Counted from the first letter of the stretch, positions 22,692-32,064 are shown. The stretch is DNA of 64,000 bases from Pomphorhynchus laevis (GCA_012934845.2 WNNJ02000598.1:1-64000); one strand, 5' to 3'. The notes: generated by a model from the letters alone, not told the origin. A program made the numbers and translations.

Positions 22692-25151
22692 ATGCAAAGT
22701 AATCAAGAGCCGTTTTCACTGAATATTCTTCAGTGGAATTCGGGAGGTGCTTCTGCCCTTAGCCTTTTATCTGGTAGAGATGCAGATGTTATAGTCCTTC
22801 AGGAGACGCGGTCTATCCGTCTCCCCCAGGACATTACTCGATTTATCCCAAAGCATATTTGTTCCCACTATACTCCGTACATAACCCCTCCTCACTCCTC
22901 TTCATCTCAAGGTCTTTTAACCTTAGTTAAATGCTCCCTAAGATCTTCCCTCCTTCTTAACTATTCTTGTCCAGCCCTATCTTGTTTAGCTATATCACTT
23001 CGTAAGAACGGTAAATGTATCGGTATAGCCAATATTTATATACGGCCAAGAGAAATTCACAAGAACCGTGACCTTCTGGATAGTATATTAGGTAGTGCCT
23101 ATGACATGTTACTTGGTGACTTCAACGACATAACTGGTCATTGGATTAATGCAGCAAACCGCAGAGCCAGGAACGACTATCTTATTCACAAACCACCATC
23201 ACCTACCTTTCATTGCTCAACAACTAATTCACTCCTCGACATATTACTGCTTCATAAGATGTGGTTGTTGAAACCCATCTGTACTGAGCAGTCGCGCCAA
23301 AAACAGACCACCTCTCATGACTTAATTCGTTGGAGGTTAGAGGAAGATACGTTGCTGAGTAGAAGGTTCCACTTTGATCCCGTCAGGGTAGCCTTCTTTC
23401 AGGCAGCTATCCAACTCTTCCCCCAAATTGGGAATGATAATTTGACCGAATTTAACACCTACCTCTCTTCGCAAGCTACCGCGATACTATCAACTACCTA
23501 TAAAGGTCGTATATACAATCCCACTCCAACAAAACTCAAGGTCCTAGCTAAAATGCTACACCTTCCTAATCTCTCTGTTTCCGCCAGACAAGCCCTCTCG
23601 AGTGAATAGTGGAGCACTAGATATAGGCTCCAGCTGAGTAGGGATAAGGCAAGCATTTCTCGCCTTTACCCTTCTCAGTCTTCCTTCTGGAAGATATTAA
23701 AGAAGGGGAAGTTTGTTTGTTGGAAAGATAAAGCATTAGGTTGGATCGGTAAACTAGGCCTTGATAAAGTTTTGGAGAATTCACTATCACTACACAATTA
23801 TGGAGCCACTCAATCACCCCAACCAATCCCGCCTTGGTGTGACTTCAGGAGTAGGGACTTATCTGTTACAGATATCCTTAACTCCTGGGGGCCACTTCCG
23901 GGCACCTCCATAACCCATGCGCCACTCTCCACTCGTGTTTGTCAGCTTTTGACATACAGTCAGAGAACGGAGGTCGCTATAACAATGCTATTAGCCTCCC
24001 CGTCCGACATTGCTGGAATAAACATCAGCCGTCGTGTTTTTATACCATAAAATAAGTCGATTTCATGTCCTAAAGATCTGCGACCCATTTCGATTCAAAA
24101 TTCCCTCATCTCCATTTACGAAAAAGCGCTTGCTCGTAAAATCTGCGATCATCTAAGTAGGCGAAATTTAATCCCACCAGGTTTTCATGGGTACGTAAAA
24201 GATCGCTCGGTCCATTCAGCAATAGGTGAAGTGCAACAGTTTTGTCAAGATAACAGTCATCAGTTTGTCGTGGCTGTTTTTCTTGACTTCTCTGCCGCAT
24301 TTGACCGCATTTCCGTTCATTTTGTTATCACTTCTCTCAGGTCCCTCGGGTTGCCTGCGAGAATTGTTAACAGGGTGGAAATATTGCTGTATACCAAGCG
24401 ATTCTTCTATGAATACGACCCTGATGCACGTCAGTTCTACCCTATTACAGGTGTGCCTCAATGCTCCCCACTTTCTCCAATCTTGTATCTTGCTGCCTCC
24501 ATTGAACTCTCCAAAAAATTCAAACGCGATCAACATCTTGTGGTATACGCTGATGATACCACATCCCTGTTCTCTGGACGCAAGTGCAAAGATGTAGTCT
24601 CTAACATCAGCCGTTTCTTTACAAGATTAAAAGATCAGCTGCCCTTTTCCAACCTTGTTTTAAACTCCTCCAAATCGCAGGTGGTTGTCTTTCATGGCGC
24701 CCCAGCGACAAAGAAAAAACTCAAGAGATTAGCACTCTCAGCTCTATCTTCTATCCTGACTAATCAACCTCTTCCTACCTTCACAAGTCGAGTAAAATAC
24801 ATGGGGTTTACCATTACGGTGAACTGGTCAGCGAAAGCTGACCTGGATAGACTAACCCGTATCCTGAAGAGGGCTAGATGGGCCCTGAAACGGGCCCAAC
24901 ATCTGTCATTGAAAGAGAAAACCTAAGTGCGCCTCTGGGGTACTTGGGTTATCTCGGGATTAGTCTTCTTTTCAAGAGGACGTCCCCCAGAACAAAGACT
25001 AAGGTTTCTTAAACTCCTCATCTCGAGATTACCGAGCATCGTCCGCCTCGATTGGATTCTTCGGGGGGTGGCGGACCCCGAGTGGTTCAGTCGGAGAGCG
25101 GCGTGTTGGATTGGCTGGGGGGCTCAGATCCCGTTGGACCTGAGGCCATAA
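22692..25151 (+). pseudogene. L3 ORF2: endonuclease-RT, near-complete
   Basis: From ATG 22692 (MQSNQEPFSLNILQWNSGG), 305 codons hold the APE endonuclease, including QE at about residue 38 and MLLGDFND in the middle. A stop at 23607-23609 follows. The linker (about 23610-24200) and RT (24231-24926) come next: FLDFSAAFDRIS with the first catalytic Asp, then GVPQCSPLSPILY and the YADDTTSLFSG box. The last frame (24927-25151) ends EWFSRRAACWIGWG near the C-terminus. Damage is limited to a few changes. No RNase H was seen. Confidence 0.8.
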
Positions 25152-25281
25152 CAGATCTGAAGACGAAAGAAATATTTACTTGGGAAAAACCTTGACATTA
25201 CTTTTTTTAGCATGTTTCTTTTTTTGTAATTAGCTATATGTTGTCATTTATTAAAAAAATCTTGATTATTATTAATACATC

Positions 25282-25670
25282 GGTGAAAGCAAATTAGGTT
25301 TAGCAAGGATGCTTAATGTCAAACGGTCTTATTATATCAAGCGAATAACATAAGTGATGGTGCAATCAAGCATGCAGTGGATGAAATATTGAGCAGTTGA
25401 CAGCAATGTTAGTGATGTGAATCAACGCGTTTAATTAGAAGCGACATTAACAGGTCAGCTACATACAAAGACGGAGTCTGGATGTAACCCTAACAATCTT
25501 TTCAGAGATCCAGGAATTACATAGACGATCGGTATTGGTCATAAAATCAATTTAATTTGAGAACTTGACACATTTTTTCAGATTTTGACATTATTTTTAT
25601 GATGTTTGTGTTTTTATAGATTGTGAAAGGCCTCTTGGCTGAAACGTCAAAAAATCGTGCCTTAGCACAT
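25282..25670 (+). mobile_element. PLE fragment, right side of L3
   Basis: Continuation of the PLE split by L3: it begins with a GESKLGLARML-like GIY-YIG segment and ends with a 3' region containing a worn hammerhead core at 25620-25645 (GGCC/GGCT stem, then GAAACGTC). Treated as a fossil. Confidence 0.65.
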
Positions 25671-25727
25671 TTCAGTCCTTCAATTTTCAATGAATTATAT
25701 TGTCGAATCGCTTCGCAATATATATGG

Positions 25728-26051
25728 GTAGGTGTATGAATAGAGCATATTCTTCAGCCTGCAAGCTCTCGTCACTCCTAGACGGTCATGTGATAGCCGG
25801 CAGCCATCGTCAGTAAGATGAACTATCACACGCCGTTTCGGCTGCCTCTGTGACATTGTGAAAATGCATTTCCGACATCTAGCTAAAATTGTTGGTGGCG
25901 TTAGCTCTTAAATCCTACAATTTGCAATGCAGACCATCATCACTTTCTATAGTCGGAAATGCATTTTCACAATATCGCAGAGGCAGCCGAAACTGCGTGT
26001 GATAGTTCATTTTACTGACGATGGATGCCGACTGAAGAATATGCACTATTA

Positions 26052-26056
<5 letters not shown>
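25728..26056. repeat. Inverted pair of R380-related repeats
   Basis: A - strand unit (25728-25900) and a partial + strand unit (25955-26056) face each other; TGAATAGAGCATATTCTTCAG at the left edge mirrors CTGAAGAATATGCACTATT at the right. On the - strand unit the hammerhead parts are GGCAGCC-GAAACGG, CUUA-CUGACGA-UGGCUGCC and ACCGUC-UAGGAGUG, plus a GUGAUAG/CUAUCAC helix. The right unit stops before its cleavage strand. An (AT)n tract follows directly. Confidence 0.75.

Positions 26057-26057
<1 letters not shown>

Positions 26058-26112
<55 letters not shown>
26058..26112. repeat. (AT)n microsatellite
   Basis: Uninterrupted AT dinucleotide following the inverted R380 pair. Confidence 0.95.
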
Positions 26113-26115
<3 letters not shown>

Positions 26116-26275
26116 GGATCCGAAAGCAGTAAGGATCCCAGAGGACGGTTCATTACCCCTTCGCAATGCAGAAGGTAGTCAAATTTTATATATATATATG
26201 GTATTGAACCGGTTGTTCACAAGATCACCCATTGATGATGCTTTCTATTTAATAATATTAATTAAAATCGTGATA

Positions 26276-26334
26276 TATATAATTATAATAGGATACTGGT
26301 ATATTGCTTACCAGTATCCTATTATAATTATATA
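26276..26334. repeat. Perfect palindrome, arms of about 25 bp
   Basis: AATTATAATAGGATACTGGTA and its exact complement are separated by about seven bases. It is flanked by (AT)n on both sides and could be extruded as a cruciform. Confidence 0.9.
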
Positions 26335-26382
26335 TTATACTGTATTCGTTCTAATGGATCCTGGACAACGGTCTCCGTATAT

Positions 26383-26386
<4 letters not shown>

Positions 26387-26453
<67 letters not shown>
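26387..26453. repeat. (AT)n microsatellite
   Basis: Abuts the 3' end of the SINE described next. Confidence 0.95.
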
Positions 26454-26454
<1 letters not shown>

Positions 26455-26457
<3 letters not shown>

Positions 26458-26806
26458 TCGTATGAGATCATGAAGATCGATTAAAATCGGGACTGGTGAT
26501 CCTTTGATGGATGCTTATTTATGTAATGAATAGTTGCTAGGTCACACGAGGTGACTTTCGCATTGAAAACCAGCTACAGAATCCTTCCTTCATGATATCC
26601 AATTCCATACACCCTGACTACTAACGGCCACATTGCCACAGCCGTTTTCGTTTCGCCCGCTTTTTGCCACATGTTGGTAGCCCCGGGCTCATCAGAAGGC
26701 TGACTACCAACTCTTCGCCTTTTGAAATTTGACTTATCCGAGATTCGAGCTGTCGATCTCCGTACTTGGCTTGCACTCTTGACTGCTAGGCTACGAATCG
26801 AGGATT
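26455..26806 (-). mobile_element. tRNA-headed SINE containing a hammerhead
   Basis: On the - strand a pol III-type promoter comes first: box A TAGCCTAGCAG (26783-26793) and box B AGCTCGAATCT (26741-26751, 9 of 11 to consensus). A complete hammerhead follows (26611-26700), then about 155 bases ending at an (AT)n tract. This order fits a tRNA-derived SINE transcribed by RNA polymerase III. Fragments of the same repeat occur in the other orientation at 26897-27004. It is not a functional tRNA: no acceptor stem or CCA-adjacent pairing was found. Confidence 0.7.
26611..26700 (-). ncRNA. Hammerhead ribozyme, type I, inside the SINE
   Basis: On the - strand: stem I GCCUU, CUGAUGA, stem II GCCCG/CGGGC (five perfect pairs) with a 22-base loop, GAAAC, a stem III region that includes AACGGC/GCCGUU, triplet GUC, then stem I' AGGGU. 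Stem I pairs over five bases with two wobbles. All core bases are present. The stem III base next to the core is imperfect, so it may be slow. Predicted cleavage is between 26616 and 26615. Confidence 0.7.
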
Positions 26807-26896
26807 ACCAGATTTCACACAGTATATGAAACCTTCCATCATGATATCCAGAAACTGCATTGTCCGAGATGCTCTCTGGCATGCTTATTATAGATT

Positions 26897-27004
26897 GTAT
26901 CGTATGAGATCATGAAGATCGATTAAAAGGCGATTAAAATTTCAAAAGGTGAAGAGTTGGTAATCAGCCTTCTGATGAGCCCGGGACCACCAACATGTGG
27001 CAAA
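26897..27004 (+). mobile_element. SINE fragment fused to a PLE
   Basis: + strand pieces of the same SINE: GTATCGTATGAGATCATGAA at 26896 (a block also found at 26455) and CTTCTGATGAGCCCGGG near 26963. The sequence turns into PLE-derived sequence at about 27005, so the GAAA half of the hammerhead is missing. Confidence 0.65.
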
Positions 27005-27257
27005 ATCTCGAAATTTTGATCATGCTCTTAAATTTATTTTGTATCATGGATCGTTTCGTAGTACTGCAGTGAAAGCTAGCTTTGTGAAGATATTTTGCAG
27101 TTGATTCTAGTTTTCTGTAAGGTCGTGTAATGTAGTTAGTTCTGCCTCCAATCACCTCTTTATCAATTGTAACGTCAAGGAAATGGGGTGCCAACTTCTG
27201 TCGCATGTGAATGTCATCGGTCCTTCATTCAGGTGCGCTACAAAGTCATTCAATGCA

Positions 27258-27260
<3 letters not shown>
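27005..27260 (-). mobile_element. PLE fragment, duplicate of 28316-28568
   Basis: Fossil piece nearly identical to the middle of the PLE at 27350-29340 (PHFLDVTIDKEV... and KYLHKASFHCSTTKRS motifs). It ends in an (AT)n tract. It shows that this PLE sequence was duplicated or inserted twice within 1.3 kb. Confidence 0.8.

Positions 27261-27300
<40 letters not shown>
27261..27300. repeat. (AT)n microsatellite
   Basis: Forty bases of AT between two PLE pieces. Confidence 0.95.
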
Positions 27301-27302
<2 letters not shown>

Positions 27303-27409
27303 CGATGTATTAAGCTGCGATCCGGGATCTAATATAGATTCGTCCATATATTTTCAGAGTAAAATTTTGTGAACCGGTAAAGACCAAAAACAATATAATT
27401 TATTTTAAC

Positions 27410-27437
27410 GTTTCGTCCCTTACTAGGACTTCTTCAG
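27410..27437 (-). ncRNA. Hammerhead core at PLE 3' end
   Basis: CUGAAGA, stem II GUCC/GGGAC, GAAACG. This is the minimal hammerhead core reported for Penelope-like elements. Stem III would be the tiny ACGU pairing known from such elements; a matching stem I strand is not obvious. Confidence 0.7.
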
Positions 27438-27542
27438 AACAATCTATAATACAAAGAAACAGCAGAATTGTTAGCAATAATTAATTGTCATAATTAGTTA
27501 GGTGTTGAACTAATATAATAAAGCGTGTCACAAACACGTTTC

Positions 27543-27926
27543 CTATGTTATATCTTGCCATATAAGTGGTGGAGCTTGTGTTAGGCCTTGTGGACATTCT
27601 GCCATTAACTGTGCAATCCAAAACATCTCTCTCGATTTACGTACTCGAGCATTCACCAAACCACTTTCGATGATGATGTAGTTATACGTTTCTAAGGCGT
27701 GATGCGTGAGTGCGTGTGCTACTGCTCCATCTGTTGGACTTCGTTTTTTAATGTCTGCACGTCTGTTATTTATTCTTATATTCAGACCATTAGAGGTTTC
27801 ACCGACATATTGTTTGTCACATGTTACAAATGTCGCCAAATAAACACAATTGTTCGTAATATAGTTTGTGTCGGCTCGTAGATTGTAACTAAGTCCGGTG
27901 ATGCTACATGTGGTATCAGTCCACAT
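27543..27926 (-). pseudogene. PLE GIY-YIG endonuclease segment
   Basis: The frame includes CDKQYVGETSNGLNIRI, the YVG-type second motif of the GIY-YIG nuclease with its downstream Arg, then a His-rich centre (HALTHHALE) and an EMFWIAQLM segment near the end. In Penelope-like elements this domain makes the nick used for target priming. Part of a broken fossil element. Confidence 0.75.
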
Positions 27927-28460
27927 GTTTTACACCGAGATTTATCGCATGGCTTACAGTAGTGAATTTGGGTTTTCGGCACACTGATTTCACTTATTAA
28001 TTCATCTTTGATCCTTGCGGAAACTAAATGCTTCCTAATCGTATTTTTGACTCTAAAGTATACAATGGGCGGCTTTCCATTAATATCGATCTCTTTGTAT
28101 GCTTTTAGCATTTCCCGATTTAAACCACTTAATGCTGGATGATATGAGAGTAAGCATAAAGTTTTGTTTCTTTTGGTCCGACTTTATCTAATAGTTCATT
28201 TCTTGTTATACTTCGTACTTTCCGTAGCTCCTGATCATATTGACGTTTATGATAGTCTCTCTTCATAAGATATTTAATTACTTGTTCTATAGCTTCCCAC
28301 TTCCCATTTGATGTACTCGAAATTTTGATCATACTCTTAAATTTATTTTGTATCATGGATCGTTTCGTGGTACTGCAGTGAAAGCTAGCTTTGTGAAGAT
28401 ATTTTGCAGTTGATTCTAGTTTTCTGTAAGGTCGTGTAATGTAGTTAGTTCTGCCTCCAA

Positions 28461-29105
28461 TCACCTCTTTATCAATTGTAACGTCAAGGAAATGGGGTGC
28501 CAACTTCTGTCGCATGTGAATGTCATCGGTCCTTCATTCAGGTGCGCTACAAAGTCATTCAATGCATCTTCTCCTGCTGTCCATATAATGAATATATCAT
28601 CTAGATATCTTAACCAGGTGTGTGGTTTATGTTTGGCCGTAGACATTTTATTCGTTTCGAACATATCCATGAACAATACAGCATATGAAGGAGCTAGTGG
28701 TGTGCCCATTGTAGTTCCTGATATTTGTAAATACATTTGGTCCATAAATTGAATTATGTTATTACGAAGAACAATTTCTGTTGCATCCAGTATCATTTCA
28801 GCTGTTAAATTATTCAATAATTTCGTTGCTTCTCTCACAGCTTCAAGTCCATCTTTGGTTGGAATATTTGTGTACATAGTTTCCACATCGAGCGTCAATA
28901 GGATGGCATTCTGTGGAATGGTAAGTTTGATTTCTTCAAATTTCCAATATGAGCTTTGATATTTTGTAAAAGTGGTCTTAATGCAAGGTATTTTGTCTTT
29001 GTGTATCTTGGGTAACATATAAAACTTCCCTGCTAGATTGCTTCCCGTTAGTAATTTTGGGCCTTCTATCGTGTCAAGCTCGCCTTTCTGTGTATATTTG
29101 GACAC
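28461..29105 (-). pseudogene. PLE reverse transcriptase segment
   Basis: RT palm motifs in order: KFYMLPKIHK, LLTLDVETMYTNIP (first catalytic Asp), GTTMGTPLAPSYA and WLRYLDDIFIIW (the DD pair). These are the PLE-type variants, distinct from the YADD box of the LINEs here. The fossil lacks its N-terminus in this frame. Confidence 0.8.
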
Positions 29106-29340
29106 AAACTCCGAGACTCGTTCAGACGCTTGTGCTAGAACTTCACTTGATGATTGTGAGTATGTGTCTGAATTGAGGTGTCGTTTTGCTTCAAATATGT
29201 ATTCGTTTTGATCCAGAGCACAATCTTTCCACCTTCATCAGCTGGTTTAATTACAATGTCTTTCCGATTTCTTAGTTCGTTTAAAGCTTTAACTTTTGTT
29301 CTTGTGAGATTGGGATAGATCGATAATTTGGAGGAAAATT

Positions 29341-29673
29341 ATCGAAATTTTTACATCATCATCGAAAGTGGTTTGGTGAATGCTCGAGTACGTAAATCGA
29401 GAGAGATGTTTTGGATTGCACGGTTAATGGCAGAATGTCCACAAGGCCTAACACAAGCTCCACCACTTATGTGGCAAGATAGAACATAGGAAACGTGTTT
29501 GTGACACGCTATATTATATTAGTTCAACACCTAACTAATTATGACATAATTAATTATTGCTAACAATTCTGCTGTTTCTTTGTATTATAGATTGTTCTGA
29601 AGAAGTCCTAGTAAGGGACGAAACGTTAAAATAAATTATATTGTTTTTGGTCTTTACCGGTTCACAAAATTTT

Positions 29674-29690
<17 letters not shown>
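29341..29690 (+). mobile_element. PLE 3' end in inverted orientation
   Basis: A + strand copy of only the last part of the same PLE: the end of the GIY-YIG coding region (SREMFWIA...), the 3' region and the hammerhead core at 29597-29624, followed by (AT)n. With the - strand copy it forms an inverted pair whose ends are both hammerhead-bearing. Confidence 0.8.
29597..29624 (+). ncRNA. Hammerhead core at PLE 3' end
   Basis: CUGAAGA, GUCC/GGGAC stem II, GAAACGUU. Mirror image of the core at 27410-27437. Confidence 0.7.

Positions 29691-29749
<59 letters not shown>
29682..29749. repeat. (AT)n microsatellite
   Basis: Joins the ends of two different PLE families. Confidence 0.95.
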
Positions 29750-29752
<3 letters not shown>

Positions 29753-29807
29753 CAATGAAAGTGTTAAACCAGAATTCAAAGCAAGAAAAACAGTTTTTTT
29801 TGCAAAC

Positions 29808-29836
29808 GTTTCGGTCCCTTACTGGACCTTCCTCAG
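29808..29836 (-). ncRNA. Minimal hammerhead in PLE terminal repeat
   Basis: CUGAGGA, stem II GGUCC/GGGACC, GAAACGUU, then UGC, which can pair with the GCA just before CUGAGGA as a three-pair stem I. Stem III is a loopless ACGU, as in minimal PLE hammerheads thought to act as dimers. Confidence 0.7.
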
Positions 29837-29965
29837 TGCTGTTGTACAATTTCAAAATTTGCAACATTACAGAAAATATTTATCTGAACGAAAGCTGACG
29901 TGTGACTAGCCTGGCTCCGGAAGAATCGTTGATTTTTATCAAATTGAAATTTTGACGATTGTTTA

Positions 29966-30961
29966 TTATAGGTCGTTAAATGGATGGTCATTGGTATTTA
30001 AAGATCTATCAGTCATCAACTGACCTATCCAATATTTTTCACGGCGTTTTCGCTTTGCGTTGTCTACTATTGGGCCGTCGATAATAGTCGTCGACATCCG
30101 ATGTTCTGGATTCTCCACCAAGTGAGCAACCGCGCCGTCTGCTCCCGTAGCCTTGCTTTTAAATTCAGCAGTTTTTGTCATATCCGAACAGTTTGCACAC
30201 CGTCTGTCTCCGCATGCTTCACTTCCCTGTTCTATCGAGTTATTGATTCTGGGGGTTCTCTTCATCATACTCATTAAATTTTCCGTATTTTTGAACCGGA
30301 CATGTGGTCTCTTAACCTTATTTCTCAGCTCGGGATCAAGCTGTTGAAGAGCTCTGTTAAACATTCTCTGTAAGGGGTCAAATAGCGGATTGTATAAGAA
30401 CACAGTGTCGAATTCATTCGAGGGTGGATCACTATCGACAGATGATTCCAGTAATGCGCGTCGATCTATTCGTCGAACATAATTGAATTGAGTTTCAATC
30501 TGTCGATGCGAGTAACCCCTCTTTCGGAAATTTGCATATAAGTCGGTGAGACTCCGCTCAAAATCTGAGTTTAGAGAGCATAGTTTTTTCATACGTCTTG
30601 CTTCATTGCGTAAGATCATCCTTTTTGTCGTTGCGCTGTGACCACTACTTGCGTGCACGTATGATTTCATCCCTGCAAATTTCTCATAGCTTCTGGTTTC
30701 CCATGTGTTATGCGTATCGCGATACATCAGGATGTCCAGAAACGGTACTTGTTGATTTACCGGACAATCAATCGTGAACTGAAGTTCGCTAGTCCTATTT
30801 AGTTCTGCCGTCAGACTCTCGAGATGTGTTAGTGGACCAGACCACGGTCCACTAACAACAGAACTGAGGTGTACAACAGCACTGAGGAAGGTCCAGTAAG
30901 GGACCGAAACGTTTGCAAAAAACTGTTTTTCTTGCTTTGAATTCTGGTTTAACACTTTCAT
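29966..30961 (-). pseudogene. PLE C-terminal polyprotein frame
   Basis: 331-codon frame. VPFLDILMYRDTHNTWETR resembles the RT thumb start of PLEs, KRMILRNEARRM and RGYSHRQIE the following helical region, and CGDRRCANC the cysteine linker. It ends with KRKRREKYWIGQLM, the C-terminal remnant. Its first residues are translated terminal repeat. Belongs to a fossil element. Confidence 0.7.
30882..30910 (+). ncRNA. Minimal hammerhead in PLE terminal repeat
   Basis: Inverted twin of 29808-29836: CUGAGGA, GGUCC/GGGACC, GAAACGUUUGC, with GCA before the core. Confidence 0.7.
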
Positions 30962-31020
30962 TGAAAATATTTGGTGAGTCTTCGAATGACCCCAGAGCGC
31001 GGTTCAACCACAATCTACAA

Positions 31021-31105
<85 letters not shown>
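31021..31105. repeat. (AT)n microsatellite
   Basis: Between the PLE end and the 296-bp tandem repeat. Confidence 0.95.
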
Positions 31106-31109
<4 letters not shown>

Positions 31110-31566
31110 AAGTATAAATTGAAAAGCAGTCCAGGATCCACGAGGGATTCCATTTATATTTCTAAAATGTTCAGATTGAAACTGGGGCGAACTACATCTA
31201 TTTACCCAAGTGTGCGCCCAGTAATCCAATGAACTCAAACCATGCGTAATCGAACGCAAAACACAACGCTAGACACGTGTTTCGTCCTTACGGGACTCTT
31301 CAGTAGCGTGAACATGACTCTTATCCAATGGCACATTAACACACACTGAAACAAATCTATGTAGTTCTCTGCTGATCTATAAATAGATTCAATTATATTT
31401 TGTTAAAGTATAAATTGAAAAGCAGTCCAGGATCCACGAGGGATTCCATTTATATTTCTAAAATGTCAGATTGAAACTGGGGCGAACTACATCTATTTAC
31501 CCAAGCGTGCGCTCAGTAATCCAATGAACTCAAAACATGCGTAATCGAACGCAAAACACAACGCTA
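31106..31566 (-). repeat. 296-bp tandem repeat, 1.5 units, with hammerhead
   Basis: GTTAAAGTATAAATTGAAAA occurs near 31106 and again near 31402. The first unit holds a complete hammerhead at 31266-31309; the second is cut off at CAACGCT, exactly at the cleavage-side stem I, and continues into AT-rich sequence. Noncoding, unit near 300 bp, tandem, hammerhead with a tiny stem III: this matches animal retrozymes in plan. Confidence 0.8.
31266..31309 (-). ncRNA. Hammerhead ribozyme, minimal type I, complete
   Basis: On the - strand: stem I ACGCUA, CUGAAGA, stem II GUCC/GGAC with loop CGUAA, GAAAC, stem III ACACGUGU (effectively two to four pairs), triplet GUC, stem I' UAGCGU. Stem I is six perfect pairs. 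Predicted cleavage is between 31272 and 31271. The short stem III is the known retrozyme/PLE feature that favours dimeric cleavage. Confidence 0.88.
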
Positions 31567-31700
31567 TATATATTTTCAGAGTAAAATTTTGTATATATAT
31601 ACATTTTGTATATATACATTTTATATATATACATTTATATATACATTATATATACATTATATATACATTTTCTATATATATTACTGTACGACCAAGGTCG
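31567..31700. repeat. Low-complexity TATATACATT repeat
   Basis: Irregular TATATACATT repeats after the truncated 296-bp unit; no coding. Confidence 0.8.
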
Positions 31701-31949
31701 TACTATATTATTTACCTAATGTTATATGGCAGAATCAGATTTCAATGATTCCAAGGAACGGTCGTTTAATTTATCAAAATATCTAATTTAGATGCGATAT
31801 TAAAATATTTAATTTAGATGCTAAAGGCGATATTATCAACAATATTTATTATCCACAATAGTCATGAGTCATCAATCTTAATTGAGGATAAATTGAACTA
31901 TTTTGAAAAATTTTATATTTTTATTATTTCTATCATATAAGTAGTACAG

Positions 31950-32064
31950 TGGATTAATATATCTGCTGTCCAAGTTATTCAAATATTTCTTTGACAAAAA
32001 TGCAAACATATTATTAATACTACTTCAAGAACTAAAAACTGAATTAGAATTCAATATTTTCATG
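31950..32064 (+). CDS. SPARC-like helical exon (tentative)
   Basis: Possible acceptor GTAGTACAG|TGGATTAA to donor TTCATG|GTCTCC, 115 bases, phase 2 in and phase 0 out; the exit phase suits the exon at 32350. It encodes LIYLLSKLFKYFFDKNANIL and then LQELKTELEF, compatible with the helices before the first EF-hand in SPARC. The entry phase needs an unseen upstream exon, and AT-rich DNA can give such frames by chance. Confidence 0.3.

Larger units (their letters stand above)
21434..25273 (+). mobile_element. LINE copy L3, full length, least decayed
   Basis: About 3.84 kb, flanked by the 8-bp duplication AATACATC and inserted in a PLE. It has a short 5' UTR (21434-21517), ORF1 (21518-22540), ORF2 (22692-25151) and an AT-rich 3' end (TTATTAAAAAAATC...ATTATT). 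Compared with the other copies it has the longest open frames and is the best reference for the family here. Confidence 0.9.
27350..29340 (-). mobile_element. Penelope-like element, 5' truncated, old
   Basis: Fossil PLE in - orientation. Parts in order: a reverse-transcriptase region (about 28461-29240), a connector with a CKPCDKSRCKTC cysteine motif, a GIY-YIG endonuclease (27543-27926) and a 3' region with a hammerhead core at 27410-27437. It is broken, with a handful of frame breaks, and the extreme N-terminus is missing. A second partial 3' end in the opposite direction abuts it at 29341, the head-to-head layout common for PLEs. Confidence 0.85.
29750..30968 (-). mobile_element. Second Penelope-like element with 100-bp inverted ends
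   Basis: Fossil PLE, truncated upstream of the RT core. Its 3' end (29750-29848) is repeated in inverted form at 30869-30968, so the element has near-perfect terminal inverted repeats of about 100 bp, each with a hammerhead core. The single frame 29966-30961 covers the RT C-terminal region and the linker; the GIY-YIG domain appears largely lost. It looks younger than the 27-29 kb PLE because its frame is open. Confidence 0.8.

Noticed and set aside
26735-26806. Functional tRNA gene
   Set aside because: Box A and box B are present, but no acceptor stem pairing or anticodon arm was found and SINE sequence continues; a tRNA-derived SINE head fits better.
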